The translations under genes were made by a program, and so were the position numbers. Below are positions 1 to 11,200 of a stretch of DNA of 64,000 nt, piece by piece; position 1 is the stretch's first letter, and each line of letters begins with the position of its first letter. The stretch spans positions 13,808,763 to 13,872,762 of the forward strand of contig JAPTYO010000007.1 in assembly GCA_036873135.1 (NCBI GenBank), read 5' to 3'. A model generated the notes under the pieces. It did not search any database. It worked only from the letters and a program-made list of their open reading frames with translations, and had not been told where the DNA came from. This stretch comes from Clarkia xantiana subsp. parviflora (taxonomy: Eukaryota > Streptophyta > Magnoliopsida > Myrtales > Onagraceae).

Positions 1-482
1 TATTATCTAGATTCTAGACCCGTTTCTGCCCTTTTTTTTTTTTTTTTTTTTTTTTCTCCAGTGTTTTATTTCTCAAGTTAAAATCTAATTATTTTTGGTA
101 TACTTGATTATTTTCACAATTCGTCGTATTAATGTTACTGTTTTTTTGTCTGCATGTTAACAATGGCCCAAGAGTTTAGATACGGTCACCTAATTAGACT
201 GGATATTTATATAAAGATAAATAATTCCATTAATACTGAGAACAATCTTTTGTGATGCAACATGCAAACACTGAAATGGGAGCTAGCTATAGAAGTTTTT
301 ACTGGGTAGAGGATGGACTCAACTCAACGACGAAGCAGAGAAGAACTTACAGCTGGTAGTAGATGCGGAATTTGTGCTATCGTGTGTGTCAATATACGAA
401 ACATGTCTCATTAAACTTACTAAATACGAATACACGGTAAATTTATCGTGCTACGTTTTGTAAATACGAACACGATAAGAAA
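1..482. other. AT-rich intergenic DNA, no gene seen
   Basis: I see no open coding region, splice pattern or RNA gene here. There is a T-run of about 20 near position 40 and otherwise AT-rich DNA with scattered stops in all frames. Confidence 0.6.
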
Positions 483-526
483 TTTTTCATGCGTGTTCGT
501 ATCGTGCTATCATGTTGTGTTAACTT
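483..526 (+). repeat. Dispersed repeat, inverted mate at 4705-4748
   Basis: The segment matches the reverse complement of 4705-4748 with only a few mismatches over about 43 bp. Both belong to a motif family rich in CGTGTTCGTATCGTG-like words, and related words also occur near 420-480 and 4170-4260. The parent element is not recognised. Confidence 0.5.
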
Positions 527-594
527 ATTCAAATGGACATTATTACTTTTGTAATATAACATTGACAAACTCTAAAATTTAATATGTTCGTAAA

Positions 595-712
595 GGGTAA
601 GGTGTTGATCATGGATATTCTTCTATTCTTATGGTCACTAGCGGGGATTGAACACCTAACATCTGGTTAATGGATGAAACGCTGAACCACCACGCCAACT
701 TGCATGATTAAA
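595..712 (-). mobile_element. tRNA-derived SINE copy 1
   Basis: Read on the minus strand, the segment has an A-box-like word (GTGGTTCAGCG) about 30 bp before a B-box-like word (GTTCAATCCC), followed by a shared tail (CGCTAGTGACCAT). The same order recurs at 25340-25475 and 47430-47555. Internal pol III promoter boxes in a dispersed repeat are the hallmark of tRNA-derived SINEs. The family name is not known to me. Confidence 0.5.
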
Positions 713-1067
713 CCATTAGTTAAATGACCAAGTGTTGAACTGCTACGTCATTTTACACTATTTATTAGTTTTTAGTTTTTTTTTAGATTATTATTTTTTT
801 GGCTTGTTAATTTTTTGTTTCAATCATTGTAAATAATTGAAAACTTTTAATTTAAGGGGCAATCAGTCGGGTATGGACAAAGCATCTTGAGAACGATTTT
901 TTTAGTAGACGATCTCTTACGAAGGAAGAAATTTTACTTTGAGTTTATATATATATATAATTAAAAATAACAAAAAATTCTAGATAATAGGATCTACTAT
1001 ATAGTTTATAGTGATAAATAATACGATCGATTATTCATGGCAAGATACCAAATACAATTGAAAATTG

Positions 1068-1271
1068 TCAGCCGTCAGATGCAGCCACGTGAAGAAAATC
1101 CTGGCCTTTAACTTGACTTTGCAACTCCCGATGATAAATCGGACCGTTACTGTTCCTCGCCACAAATCCAACGGCCACGACATGCCCGCCGCATTTATTG
1201 AGCAGCGGCGCGAACCTCTCTATTCCCCATAACCGCTTTAGCAACCGGATTCCCTTCTCATGCTCCGCCAC
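1068..1271 (-). other. GC-richer coding-like island, possible gene relic
   Basis: About 200 bp of clearly higher GC content than its flanks is open for 67 codons on the minus strand, but it starts only with GTG and shows no domain I recognise. The residues include GGHVVAVGFVARNSNG. No flanking splice sites build a longer gene. It may be a relic exon or chance. Confidence 0.2.
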
Positions 1272-1810
1272 GTGCCTGTCTCAACCATTTTTTTTAATGG
1301 AACTCTTACCAACTTGTCGGAACTGTTTTTTTGGAAAATGCTGAAATCGGTTTTGTTTATTTATCCTATGGTTAAAAGTTAATTAACAGTTGTAAAAAAA
1401 AAAAAAAAAGCTAATTACCAAAGTGTTGCATGATGTTTTGGCACTCAGAAGAATTTGTTAATTCAGATTTTGTTTATATGTAAATTGCTAGTTGTATTAA
1501 TATTTTGTTTAATTTAGACCGAATTATTCACGTAATTTTACGTGCTTAAAAAATTGGGAATTAGATTAAGAGTGACAAAATTGCCATCATGAAAAATGTG
1601 ATTCTTAGAATACTTCTCATATTATGATGAAGTTTTATAATTTGATTATGTGATATCAATTTCATAATTTTAGGTCAGGTTTTCATTATTTTTTAATCCC
1701 ATGTGATCCACGTGTTTAACTCTGTTCAGATTATGATGAATATTTGTGAAAGCTAGTAATTCGTCCACAAGCGAAATTTGAGCTAAAAAATTGTAATTCG
1801 TCCAGTATCA

Positions 1811-2050
1811 ACAAACATGAAGTGACAACCTACTTATTAGTCGGATAAACCTATCACAGTAACAAATATGAGGTGGCGACCTGCATACTACCGCCACAAG
1901 AGAAACTAATAATAGTAAGAAACATGAGGTGGAGGTGTTTGTCTAATGACGGTAGTAAGTAGGTCGTCACCTCATATGTTTCTTATTGTTAGAGGTTTCT
2001 CTCGTAACGTTCTATAATGTCGTCAATAAGCAGGTTGTCACCTCATGTTT
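1811..2050. repeat. Foldback (hairpin) repeat, about 240 bp
   Basis: The outer arms 1811-1839 and 2023-2050, and the inner arms about 1861-1900 and 1947-1983, are imperfect inverted copies. Both pairs are built around a GTGACAACCTACTTATTAG-type word. The transcript of either strand would fold into one long, interrupted hairpin. It could be a foldback MITE or a young hairpin small-RNA locus. No clear target-site duplication was found. Confidence 0.6.
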
Positions 2051-2394
2051 TTCAATACTAGCGTCGACTGCTCTTTAATATAATCTTATCTTTGTTTCGA
2101 ACGAGTTTTTCAGATAGAAAATATGACATCGCTTTATTCTTACAGTCATCGACTTTGTTGATATTCGTAGCGGGTCCAATAGATATTAATTGTGAGAATT
2201 AGTCATCACGCCAGCACCATCAGCAAATTAAATTCTGACACATTAGCATTTTCAAAGTCTTTGTATATATACTAATGTCAATGGTGAGAGAATAATGGAA
2301 GCACTCATGTCATGTCAGCTTTATTATCCAATTAAATTTTGACACACAAGTGCTTTTTCATATTCATAAATAAATAATTTACAATGGCTAAAAC

Positions 2395-2694
2395 AACTCA
2401 TTTGAATTCTAGAACAAACACGTTAATCAATTCCAAACAATTCATATTATTAAACATACACATTCATATATTATAAAAGGGTGGCAGAGTGGCATCACTG
2501 GTAATTTATCTCAACATTTGGGGCAAAGTCAAACTCTCTCACATTCGAAGTTTATCGGACTTCCACAATCGGAGTTTAAATCATTTCCGTTATAAAATCA
2601 ACCACTCATATTCTAACCATTTAAATTCCAAAACAAACACCAGAATCAATTTCAAACAATTCATATTTTTAAACATACACATTCATATATCATA
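2395..2694. repeat. Direct duplication of about 85 bp
   Basis: 2395-2478 and about 2604-2694 share a run ending with CATACACATTCATATAT, with scattered mismatches, and are separated by about 125 bp of unrelated DNA. No coding role is visible. Confidence 0.5.
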
Positions 2695-2930
2695 ACATCA
2701 ACCAATCATATTTAATAACAAAAAAACACAATATATAATATACTCTTCTTATGAAAGACGAACAACTTAGAAGACTAAAAAAATCAAGTGTAAACACCAC
2801 GATCAACTTTTTTTTACAAGTGTCATTCTGCACGATCTACTTACAACTATTATTCTTCTAACTGCTGATACTGATCCGTTAAGCACTTTTCCAGTCTACC
2901 AATGGTAAGTGCATACAAATTAATTTCAAA

Positions 2931-3723
2931 CTAGATATTTGCCCCGCACAATGCGCGGGGTTCAATATTTTCTATGTTAGCTGTTTGAAGATTATTTTAT
3001 ACATATTAGTATGGATGATATATTATTGTTTGTTTTTTTTAAGTATGCATTACTATTGAAACAATATTAAAAATAATATTAAGATATGTAGACTGCGTGG
3101 CGTTTAGTATAAATATAATAAAAATAAATTGGTGTTATATCTTTCTTTGTATTTATAGATATAGATATATAGTTATATAGATAGATAGAAGATAGATAAA
3201 TTTTAAAAGCATAAACTTACTTTTGTTAATTTTAACAATGGTTATATTATAGTTAGTATTAGAAATAATTAAAAATGTGACAAAATAGGTTGAAAAAAAG
3301 GTTGTTTTAATGAAAGTGTATGCATGGAAATTTTCTTAAAAAGTATTTAAATTTAAGGAGGCAATGCACATTTATTATTAAGAATTGGTTTAAGAAATCT
3401 TTATTAAGTTAAAATTTTACATATTTGCAAATTGATACCCTAATTGTTAACAATTATTTTAACTACATGGTGCATAAATTATTTTTGCAAATCTCAAAAA
3501 ATTTATTAGAATATGAATATGAAGAATGTGAATTAATATACTAATCAATATTAACTAATATACATGTAGAAAAAAATGAGATTAAAGAATTGAATGAAAA
3601 ATTATAATGTAACATATGAATAAGTTACAAAACCAATTATCAACCAATTTAAATGTTTATTAGTGATATGGCAAAAATCTAGGCTATTAGCCAAAATTGT
3701 ATCTCAATTATATTATATATAGA
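2931..3723 (-). mobile_element. Non-autonomous Helitron, 793 bp
   Basis: On the minus strand the element begins with TC (TCTATATATAATATAATTG, from 3723) and ends with a GC-rich hairpin (CCCCGC / GCGGGG stem) followed a few bases later by CTAG (2934-2931). It sits between a host A and a host T. These are the three diagnostic features of Helitrons: 5'-TC, a 3' hairpin near CTRR, and insertion in an AT dinucleotide without target duplication. It has no Rep/Hel coding, so it is non-autonomous. The 5' end is less certain than the 3' end. Confidence 0.7.
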
Positions 3724-4790
3724 TACACATAAATTATAGATTACTAATTACAATTTTAACTAATCATCACAACACAAAAAAGCTGATATTCCTAGGAAAA
3801 TTTTTCCATCTCATTACAAAAGGCTAAGAAAAAATTTCAGAAGAGATCCATATAGTAAAATGAAACAGTTACTACGAACTAATGTTACTTATTATACGTT
3901 TGCATTGTCTGAACATTATGTTGTATATTGCTTATCCACTTTTACTACTTTTATGAATTATGTATATAGTATACAACTTTCCGGGGCTTCCTTCCCTTCG
4001 AGTCGATTTCATATTTGTAAAGAGTATGAATTAACCATTACTTGCTACCTCGAAAAAAAAAACTATGTGCGGCGTGTGTGAATAACAAGTTGATTTTAAA
4101 TTTTGTTTGCGACTGTGACATTTGGTAAGTGTAGAGTGGTATGGTTGGCGTTTGACAATTTCTACAAAATACGAACACAGACGAAAAAAAATTGTGTCAG
4201 TACAAGCATATGACAAAACGATAATATGAACATTATTCGCATGGCCGTGTCGTGTCGCATTTAAGTTTATGTACAACGGAATACCCACGATATAGTTGTG
4301 TTGCTAAGTCTACTTCTTGAATACCTTTTTTTTTTTAGAATTTTCCAACAAAAGGAATAGGGTAGTAGTGGCGTTCATAAGTACATCCCGCACGGTGGGC
4401 TGGCCCGTTAATCCCAGTTTTACCCACATCCTCATATGTCTAGCACAATATGTGGTGGGCTAGGCGGGACCTGGAAACTTTAAAATTAAACTAAAGAGAG
4501 TAAGCGCTCTTAACCATTAGGTCACCAATGCCAGTGATTAATTAAAAAAAAAACTTTTAAAACTCTAATTAGCGATTTGATTTTTCGAATTTATCAACCA
4601 TATACTACGAACTTATGAATGCTGAAGTTTCATAGTTTTTTTCTATATAAAATTCATTATTTTATTTTTCATTTAAAATCTCGTATATAGAATTACAACT
4701 AAATAAGTTAACACAACCTGATAGCACGATACGAATATGCATGAAAAATTGTGTGTCGTGATAGTGTTTATAAATCGTGACACAATAAAA
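3724..4790. other. Intergenic DNA upstream of the PP2C gene
   Basis: No gene seen. Short ORFs on both strands around 3860-4290 have neither domain nor splice context. The inverted mate of the 483-526 repeat lies at 4705-4748. Confidence 0.5.
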
Positions 4791-4792
4791 AA

Positions 4793-4824
4793 AGAATATA
4801 GTTTTTTTTGGCAAGAGAATATAG
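4793..4824. repeat. Micro-insertion flanked by 9 bp direct repeats
   Basis: AGAATATAG at 4793-4801 is repeated at 4816-4824. The 14 bases between are a T8 run followed by GGCAAG. This is one of eight such sites described under findings. Confidence 0.6.
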
Positions 4825-5185
4825 TTTTTACTTAAGAAAATACGTTAGGTAAAAAAGAAAAAAGCATCCGGGCGATGTTCGGAGTCGGAAGGTGACCGGG
4901 GGTAACCGGTAGAAGGAAAACTCACAACTCACGGCTCTTCGATGTTGTCGTCAAAAATCCACAAAATTCTGCGCTCTGTCCTGTAATGCTTCTTTTTCAC
5001 TGCACAGCTTTGCAATCGCCTTCGTCAATTCTATTCCATTTTCATTGATTCATCGTGGAAGCTCTTCCTTTCAAGTCATTCCCATTCCAATTCCATCTCA
5101 TTGTGATGCGTGCGCGCGTTTCATCTTCTCTCGTGCTTTTCCTCTTTACGACATCTTTTTAGGATTCTCTTTAAACCCAGAAAAA

Positions 5186-5535
5186 GTAAGCCCGTGGGAA
5201 AATTAGCATCCTCACTTACTATGGAGGATTCCGCTTTCTATGCTGAGCAGATTCTTTGTTTCTGTTGATGATCTTACACTTACTGCTTCAAGTTCGTCGC
5301 TTTCTATTTCTGTAATCAATACAAGAGTCCTTTTTTCCGCTTGATTTTTTTCCTGAATTCGATTGCTCCACGCTAAAGATTTGTGAAATTTGATATGGGT
5401 ATCAAACGAATTTCAAGTCTTGTTTACTGGGTGTAGATTGATTGCAAGACAAAATCATTACCTAGGTTTACAGTGTGTGCTAGTTTTTCTTGATTGTACT
5501 TGTAAATTGATTGAGTAGTTATTATTTGTATTCAG
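5186..5535 (+). other. Probable 5' UTR intron of the PP2C gene
   Basis: A good donor (GTAAGC at 5186) and acceptor (TTGTATTCAG ending at 5535) bracket 350 bp upstream of the first usable ATG. An in-frame stop at 5558-5560 shows that coding cannot begin upstream of 5585 in the unspliced frame. A 5' UTR intron is inferred and transcript data would settle it. Confidence 0.45.
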
Positions 5536-5584
5536 GAGGTTCTGCACACAAACTATCTGACGAAATTACTCTGAAGGATTGTGT

Positions 5585-7877
5585 ATGCCGCTCAAGGGCT
5601 TTCCTGATACTGCGAATTTTTCTTCTGCATATTTGAATTTGAAGTATAGCCTGATCTGTGCATCCAAGAGCAGAAGGTCTATGCTTGAGAATAACCCGAA
5701 CTTATCTCCAGCAGTAAATTCATGTTTTGGGAAGAATATGGCTCCACAGAGCAATCCACTAGAAAATGTTACTGCCATGGCTGAAGAGAGAGTTGAAGCT
5801 GTAGGCGAGTTAAAGCCGCCAAGGATTCGAAAGCCTCCAAGGCACTGTGCGAGTTCTGTACAGTTGGCCTCAGTTGCTGATTTGGTAAGCAAGTACATAT
5901 GCTTGTTTATGTGCTATCTTATGAGACAATGTTATACTATCCATGTTTGGTCACAAATTACGTATTCATAAACTGAAAAAGGCCATTTTTCCGTTATCTA
6001 ATAACTCTAGTCTTGAATTTTGAGCTTGATTTTTTGTATAAAAGGTGTCAAATTGAAGATTATTGCAGTAGTAATATGATTTTTGTATGTTTGTTTTATC
6101 AGGAGTTGGATATAGGGATAGTTAGTGTAAAATCCACTTCAAATGAAGGTGCAGCATTCGTTCCAGTTTTCCGATCTGGAAGCTGCTCTGAAATTGGACC
6201 GAAGCCGTTCATGGAGGATGAGCACATCTGTATAGATAATCTCCTTGATCATTTAGGTGCTGCTGCGGAATTCACTTCTCCTGGAGCTTTTTATGGGGTT
6301 CGTAGTATCTCTAATTATGAAATTACAATGTTGATGAATTTGATAATGATAAATATATTATGCTGATCATCAAATTGACAAGTTACCATTTCAATTGCAG
6401 GTTTTTGATGGTCATGGAGGCGCAGATGCAGCTCTCTACATCAGAGAGAACATTCTAAGGTTTATAGTTGAAGACACCCATTTCCCAATTTGTGCAAGAA
6501 AGGCCATTGAGAGTGCTTTCTTGAGAGCGGATTGCGCATTTGCTGACACTACTTCCCTCGACAGTTCGTCGGGTACAACTGCATTGACAGTGCTTCTCTC
6601 TGGAAGGTAATTTGAACCTTAACCCTATAATGTTTCTAACAGCACTGCTCTCATTAGGTATATTATTGTAAAACCAGACATACCCCTTAACCAACTGTCC
6701 CTAAATCCCGAGCTTGAAGTGATTGTTTCATGCTAAATAAAAATAAAAATCCGTGTAAATGAAATATTATCAACTTCTTAAATTAGAAGTGGACTTCAAG
6801 AATACCTCTTTTAAGAAAACAACATAAAGAGTTAACTTCCTATTTTAAGAAGTCAACTATGCCAGTCATTTTTATTTTATAAAGAAAGTCAACTTTAGGA
6901 TATTAGAAGACTGTTTTTTTAGAAGACTTAAGGTAATCAAAAGTAAACCCCTATTGATAAGATTCTCTGCTCATTCTTCCTCACTTTTCCTCTTTATGCA
7001 TAAGTTGCCACTTTCTTGAAATGGAAAATTCTGAAAATGAAGGGGAACTTAGAGAGAAAGCAAAAAAATTACATTTTTAGGAAAAAAGTGATGAAGTAAG
7101 ATGGTGAACAGGTTATGTTTTTACACAAGTTTTACACTTAATTTTCCAAATAGCATCTTTTTTATATCCATGTTGACGGAAATTATAAATTGCTTTAGCA
7201 GAGTAAATGAAACAATCTCTCATTTTCAATAATAATATATAAAGGTATAATAGATTGAACATTGTATTAACCATTTCAGGAAAATGCTCATAGCGAATGC
7301 CGGAGACTGCAGAGCAGTACTTGGCAAGCGCGGAAAGGCAATCGAGCTTTCCAAGGACCACAAACCCGACTCCTTAACCGAACGCCACCGAATCGAAACC
7401 CTCGGCGGAGTCGTCTACGACGGTTACCTCAACGGTCAACTCTCAGTAGCCCGAGCCCTAGGAGATTGGCACATGAAAGGCCCAAAGGGATCGTCTTGCC
7501 CCTTAATCGCCGACCCGGAACTCAAAGAAATGGTCCTCTCCGAGGAAGACGAGTTCCTCATTCTGGGCTGTGATGGTCTGTGGGACGTGATGAGCAGTCA
7601 ATGCGCTGTCACTATAGCAAGGAGAGAGCTGATGCTTCACAACGACCCCGAGAGATGCTCGAGGGAACTTGTGCGTGAGGCATTGAAGAGGGACACCCGT
7701 GATAACCTGACAGTGATTGTCGTATGTTTCACGTCAGACCCGCCACCTCGGCTGGAGGTCCCAAGGTATAAGTTGAAGAGGAGTATATCTGCAGAAGGGC
7801 TGAATCTTCTACAAGAGGTGTTGGATAGTCCGGACACTACTACTACCACTAGCACTTTATGGTGTGGTGGTTCTTAG
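5585..7877 (+). CDS. Protein phosphatase 2C (PPM family, DBP1/PP2C-27 type)
   Basis: Four exons, 5585-5884, 6103-6297, 6401-6606 and 7280-7877, all with GT-AG introns in phase, encode 432 residues. The enzyme is a metal-dependent Ser/Thr phosphatase. Family motifs appear in order: [11 protein letters not shown] (about residue 130), VFDGHGG with its metal-binding Asp, [48 protein letters not shown] and [11 protein letters not shown], so all catalytic aspartates are present. The N-terminal 100 residues are family-variable and basic. The [15 protein letters not shown] context resembles plant group-G/DBP1-like PP2Cs; this subgroup assignment is from memory. The start at 5585 is the first ATG after an in-frame stop, but ATG 5675 is an alternative. 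The gene is tail to tail with GNTI, 414 bp apart. Confidence 0.9.
6903..6928. repeat. Micro-insertion in PP2C intron 3
   Basis: TTAGAAGACT at 6903-6912 is repeated at 6919-6928, with GTTTTT between. It is the shortest member of the set described under findings and could be chance. Confidence 0.4.
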
Positions 7878-8291
7878 ATTGGAGAGGAATTTAGTATAGT
7901 TTTAAGTTATGTTTGTTGGTTGGAATTGGATTGGGTCGTTACTGTTATAAGTTAGTTCTTTGGTTTTTGTTGTGGTCCAGTGTTAGAATAACAGACTTGT
8001 GTTATCATCTTTTGCTTTGTACAGGTTAATTTATTACATATTTGCTTCTTTAATTCAACGTGAGAGGATTGAACAACAAAGTATAGCTGAAGAGCAATAC
8101 TGAACAAAAAAAACATTTACCTCTGTTGAGGAGAAACATAATAAGAACCACCAAATCACTGTAAATCTTCTCTCATTTCAACATAATATACTGCCTGGTA
8201 GATAAGCAGGCAATTAGTTAATTGCAATTCTCGTGTACTGACTACTACTACTACTCTCTCAAGGGTTCTCAACTGAATGGCCTCAAGCACC

Positions 8292-11200
8292 TTAAATCCC
8301 AAGCTGTTGGAGAGAATTCGGGCCCACAAGAAACACGCATTTCGGCCCTTGATGCCGAAAAACTACAACTCCTTTATATGCTGTTCTGGGTACTCCATCC
8401 TAAAAATATACACACAGGTGATTAAAACAGATAAATGAATCTCAACACATAGCACCAAGTAGTGAACAGACTCTTTCCAAGTTTGATAGATATGTAGTGA
8501 AAATTTATGGACAAAACATCATCATCTATCGAGTATGAGCTTACCTTCCATTCTTCAAAAATGCCAAATTGGCGGGCAATGATTTCAAATTCATCCTGGT
8601 CTCTATACTGGATAAGGACATCGCCGTCTATGTTAGATGCCTTTAGAGCAGCATCTGTTCCACCAATAGGTTTGGCCTTTCTCAAAATCTCAGCAAAATG
8701 CTTCGGATACTTGTCCTGAGAACACCGGATAAGGTCTATTAAACTAAAACATATACACAACTAATTAATCCTTTATAAAATATATTGCAGATGTTTACCT
8801 CCATCAGGTAGCTCAAGTCCATTGATTTCCAGTCGACCTTCAAAATCAATAAGCAGTTTACAGTCATACTGCAATCATCGTCTTAAAAATGGCAGGTTAG
8901 TCTAATGACCTACAATGCAATAACATTACCCGGACATCATTCAACTTTATGGGCTCAAGATATTGTTTAAAAAACTGCCCCAGACTAGAACCCTGCAAGA
9001 GGTAAAAAAAAATAAAAAATAAGTGACCATATTTTCTTTTATTTTTTTATTAACTAGAGAAATGAATTTTTTGTTGAGGATTTACTTACATGCTCACCAA
9101 AATTATATGTTCTGCACACTTCAGGCCGAAGGAATTGTCGTCCTTTATGGTTCTCTTGCAGCCTCAACCAATCATCCCAGTAAGTAAACACTTGTCAAAG
9201 AAAACAAACATCTCCACAATGCACAGCAGATTATGAACTGTATGAAAACTACTAGCAAATTCTAAAAAAGAAGGATATGCTTTTGGCCACTTTGGAGATA
9301 GTTCGTCCCATGTTGTTCTTGTCAACATCCAGCCAAGTCCAGGGAAAAAATCAGAGCGATAGAGCACATCTACAGAGTATAAAATATATCACATTAGATC
9401 TCTGAATGATGCTTCTGCCTTGTCGCAGTTTCTTCTGTTAATTTTTTACAATAAGTGACTGCTGATGATGACGGCAATGATGATTATTGATTACGCTACC
9501 CTAACAAGTCAGATGCTCTTAATCTGAAATGCTTCACATGTATTGTGCATATGCATATGGGATATTGCAGGGACTTACAAGGGTCGTGCACGTATTGCTT
9601 TTGCCCATTGTCATTCCATGAGGAAACAGCCATAATGGACCTATCAAGATTTGGGATTGGGAATGTGATATTACGATATTCTTATATGTGTGTAGATTTT
9701 CATATATTCAGAACATACCTATCCTTTTCCATGAGAGCAGCTGCAGCCTCAAAGTAATCAAAAAAATCAGGTGCAATTTCCATGTCATCTGTATTTAGGA
9801 ACAGACTATAGTTTTTAGATGGAAGACAGTCGGGTGATAGAATTAAGGTAAGTGGAACAGAATGGTTCACCTTCAAGTATGATAACACGGCTAAAGTTAT
9901 GCTTGTAGAACAATTGATCCAATGCCCATTTATAGTGACCTAAAAGAGATTGAACATTCAGTCTTCAGACTAGTGCAGAAGAAAATAGGCCGATTTTAGG
10001 GACACCAGTAAACAACTCTTACTTGCAATCTTGTAATATGCAGTCAATTCTCCAGGTCTTTCAGTTTGTACTGGCCGACTATCCAAATGCTGGAAAAGTG
10101 TGAGAATTAATATTTATATTGTGAGACAAAAAACATATGAAATAAAGATAAAAGCAACTGCAGATCACTTTGATCTCACTTAGAACAACATTACCACTTC
10201 TTAAGTTCAACTCCCTGCAGTGACATGATCATATATAGTAATCAAAGTGCTATGTACCACCAAAGGTCTCTTGATAACATTCAACCATATGACTAGATAA
10301 TATGTAGATATACATGTTCAATGGAGACTATATCTCTTATTGTGCCTAGATGAGATCCTACTATTCCCTTGTTATTATACGTTCCAGATGTACCAGTGGA
10401 TTCAGTGCCATAATTGGTCAGGAATGAACGTCACAAACAATCCCAATGAGTTTTTTTAGCTCTGGAATTGTACGCAGCCTTCAATTTCTACAAAGCATCT
10501 TTTACAGTTTACTAGCAATTTTCTTGGTATTCCATAGGCTCTCCAGATTAGACTTATCTTCTTGTATCCCTTTGACATATATTTTACATCTAGGATGGTG
10601 AAGCTTCTAGACACTTGGCAATGAATGGAGTTTGTTATGGTTTTTTGTTTTCTTGCATACCTACCCTACGGGATTCGTGGAGAGTGCAATATGCTTTTCA
10701 TGCTATTAAAATACCGCAGTCTTTACTGTCTATAAAAAGAAGCACATGTATTACTACTGAACACTGACCGCCATACCACTTTGAAAGAAACAAATCGAGT
10801 ACTTCCACTTGAAATTATAGAATTCTGTATTGAAAGACAGACCCAGAAACCACCCTACAAAGCAGAAAATGTTAAAAACAGTGGATTACCTGCAAGTATG
10901 TTAGTTGATCATAACTCAAAGCCTTCTTGTGCACATCTGGATTTGATCCATCCTAAGAGAAACATGTATAAGTCAAATATCTTCCAAATCGAAGCTCCGT
11001 GAGCATACGGGGGAGAAGCGTGAACCTGACATAGCAAGAGGATTTCTGAATGCTAGACAAAGTTGGCATAAAATGAATGCCATTGTATAATATGTCCATT
11101 TTTCTTTGCTTTCAGATTTACGAGCTACGCTAAACATAACTAGGACAGGTTTACATATATTATCACCCACCAAAAGGTTACATAGTACACCCAAACATGT

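Noticed and set aside
4490..4540. tRNA-like A box (CCTAATGGTTAAGAGCGC) on the minus strand
   Set aside because: No B box or cloverleaf could be completed.
5221..5270. Short upstream ORF before the PP2C gene
   Set aside because: It lies inside the probable 5' UTR intron, so it would be removed from the mature RNA.
9164..9367. Reading straight through from GNTI exon 13 into 9164
   Set aside because: The frame stays open into the intron but loses the conserved YWDDWLRL block, which reappears after the AT-AC junction.
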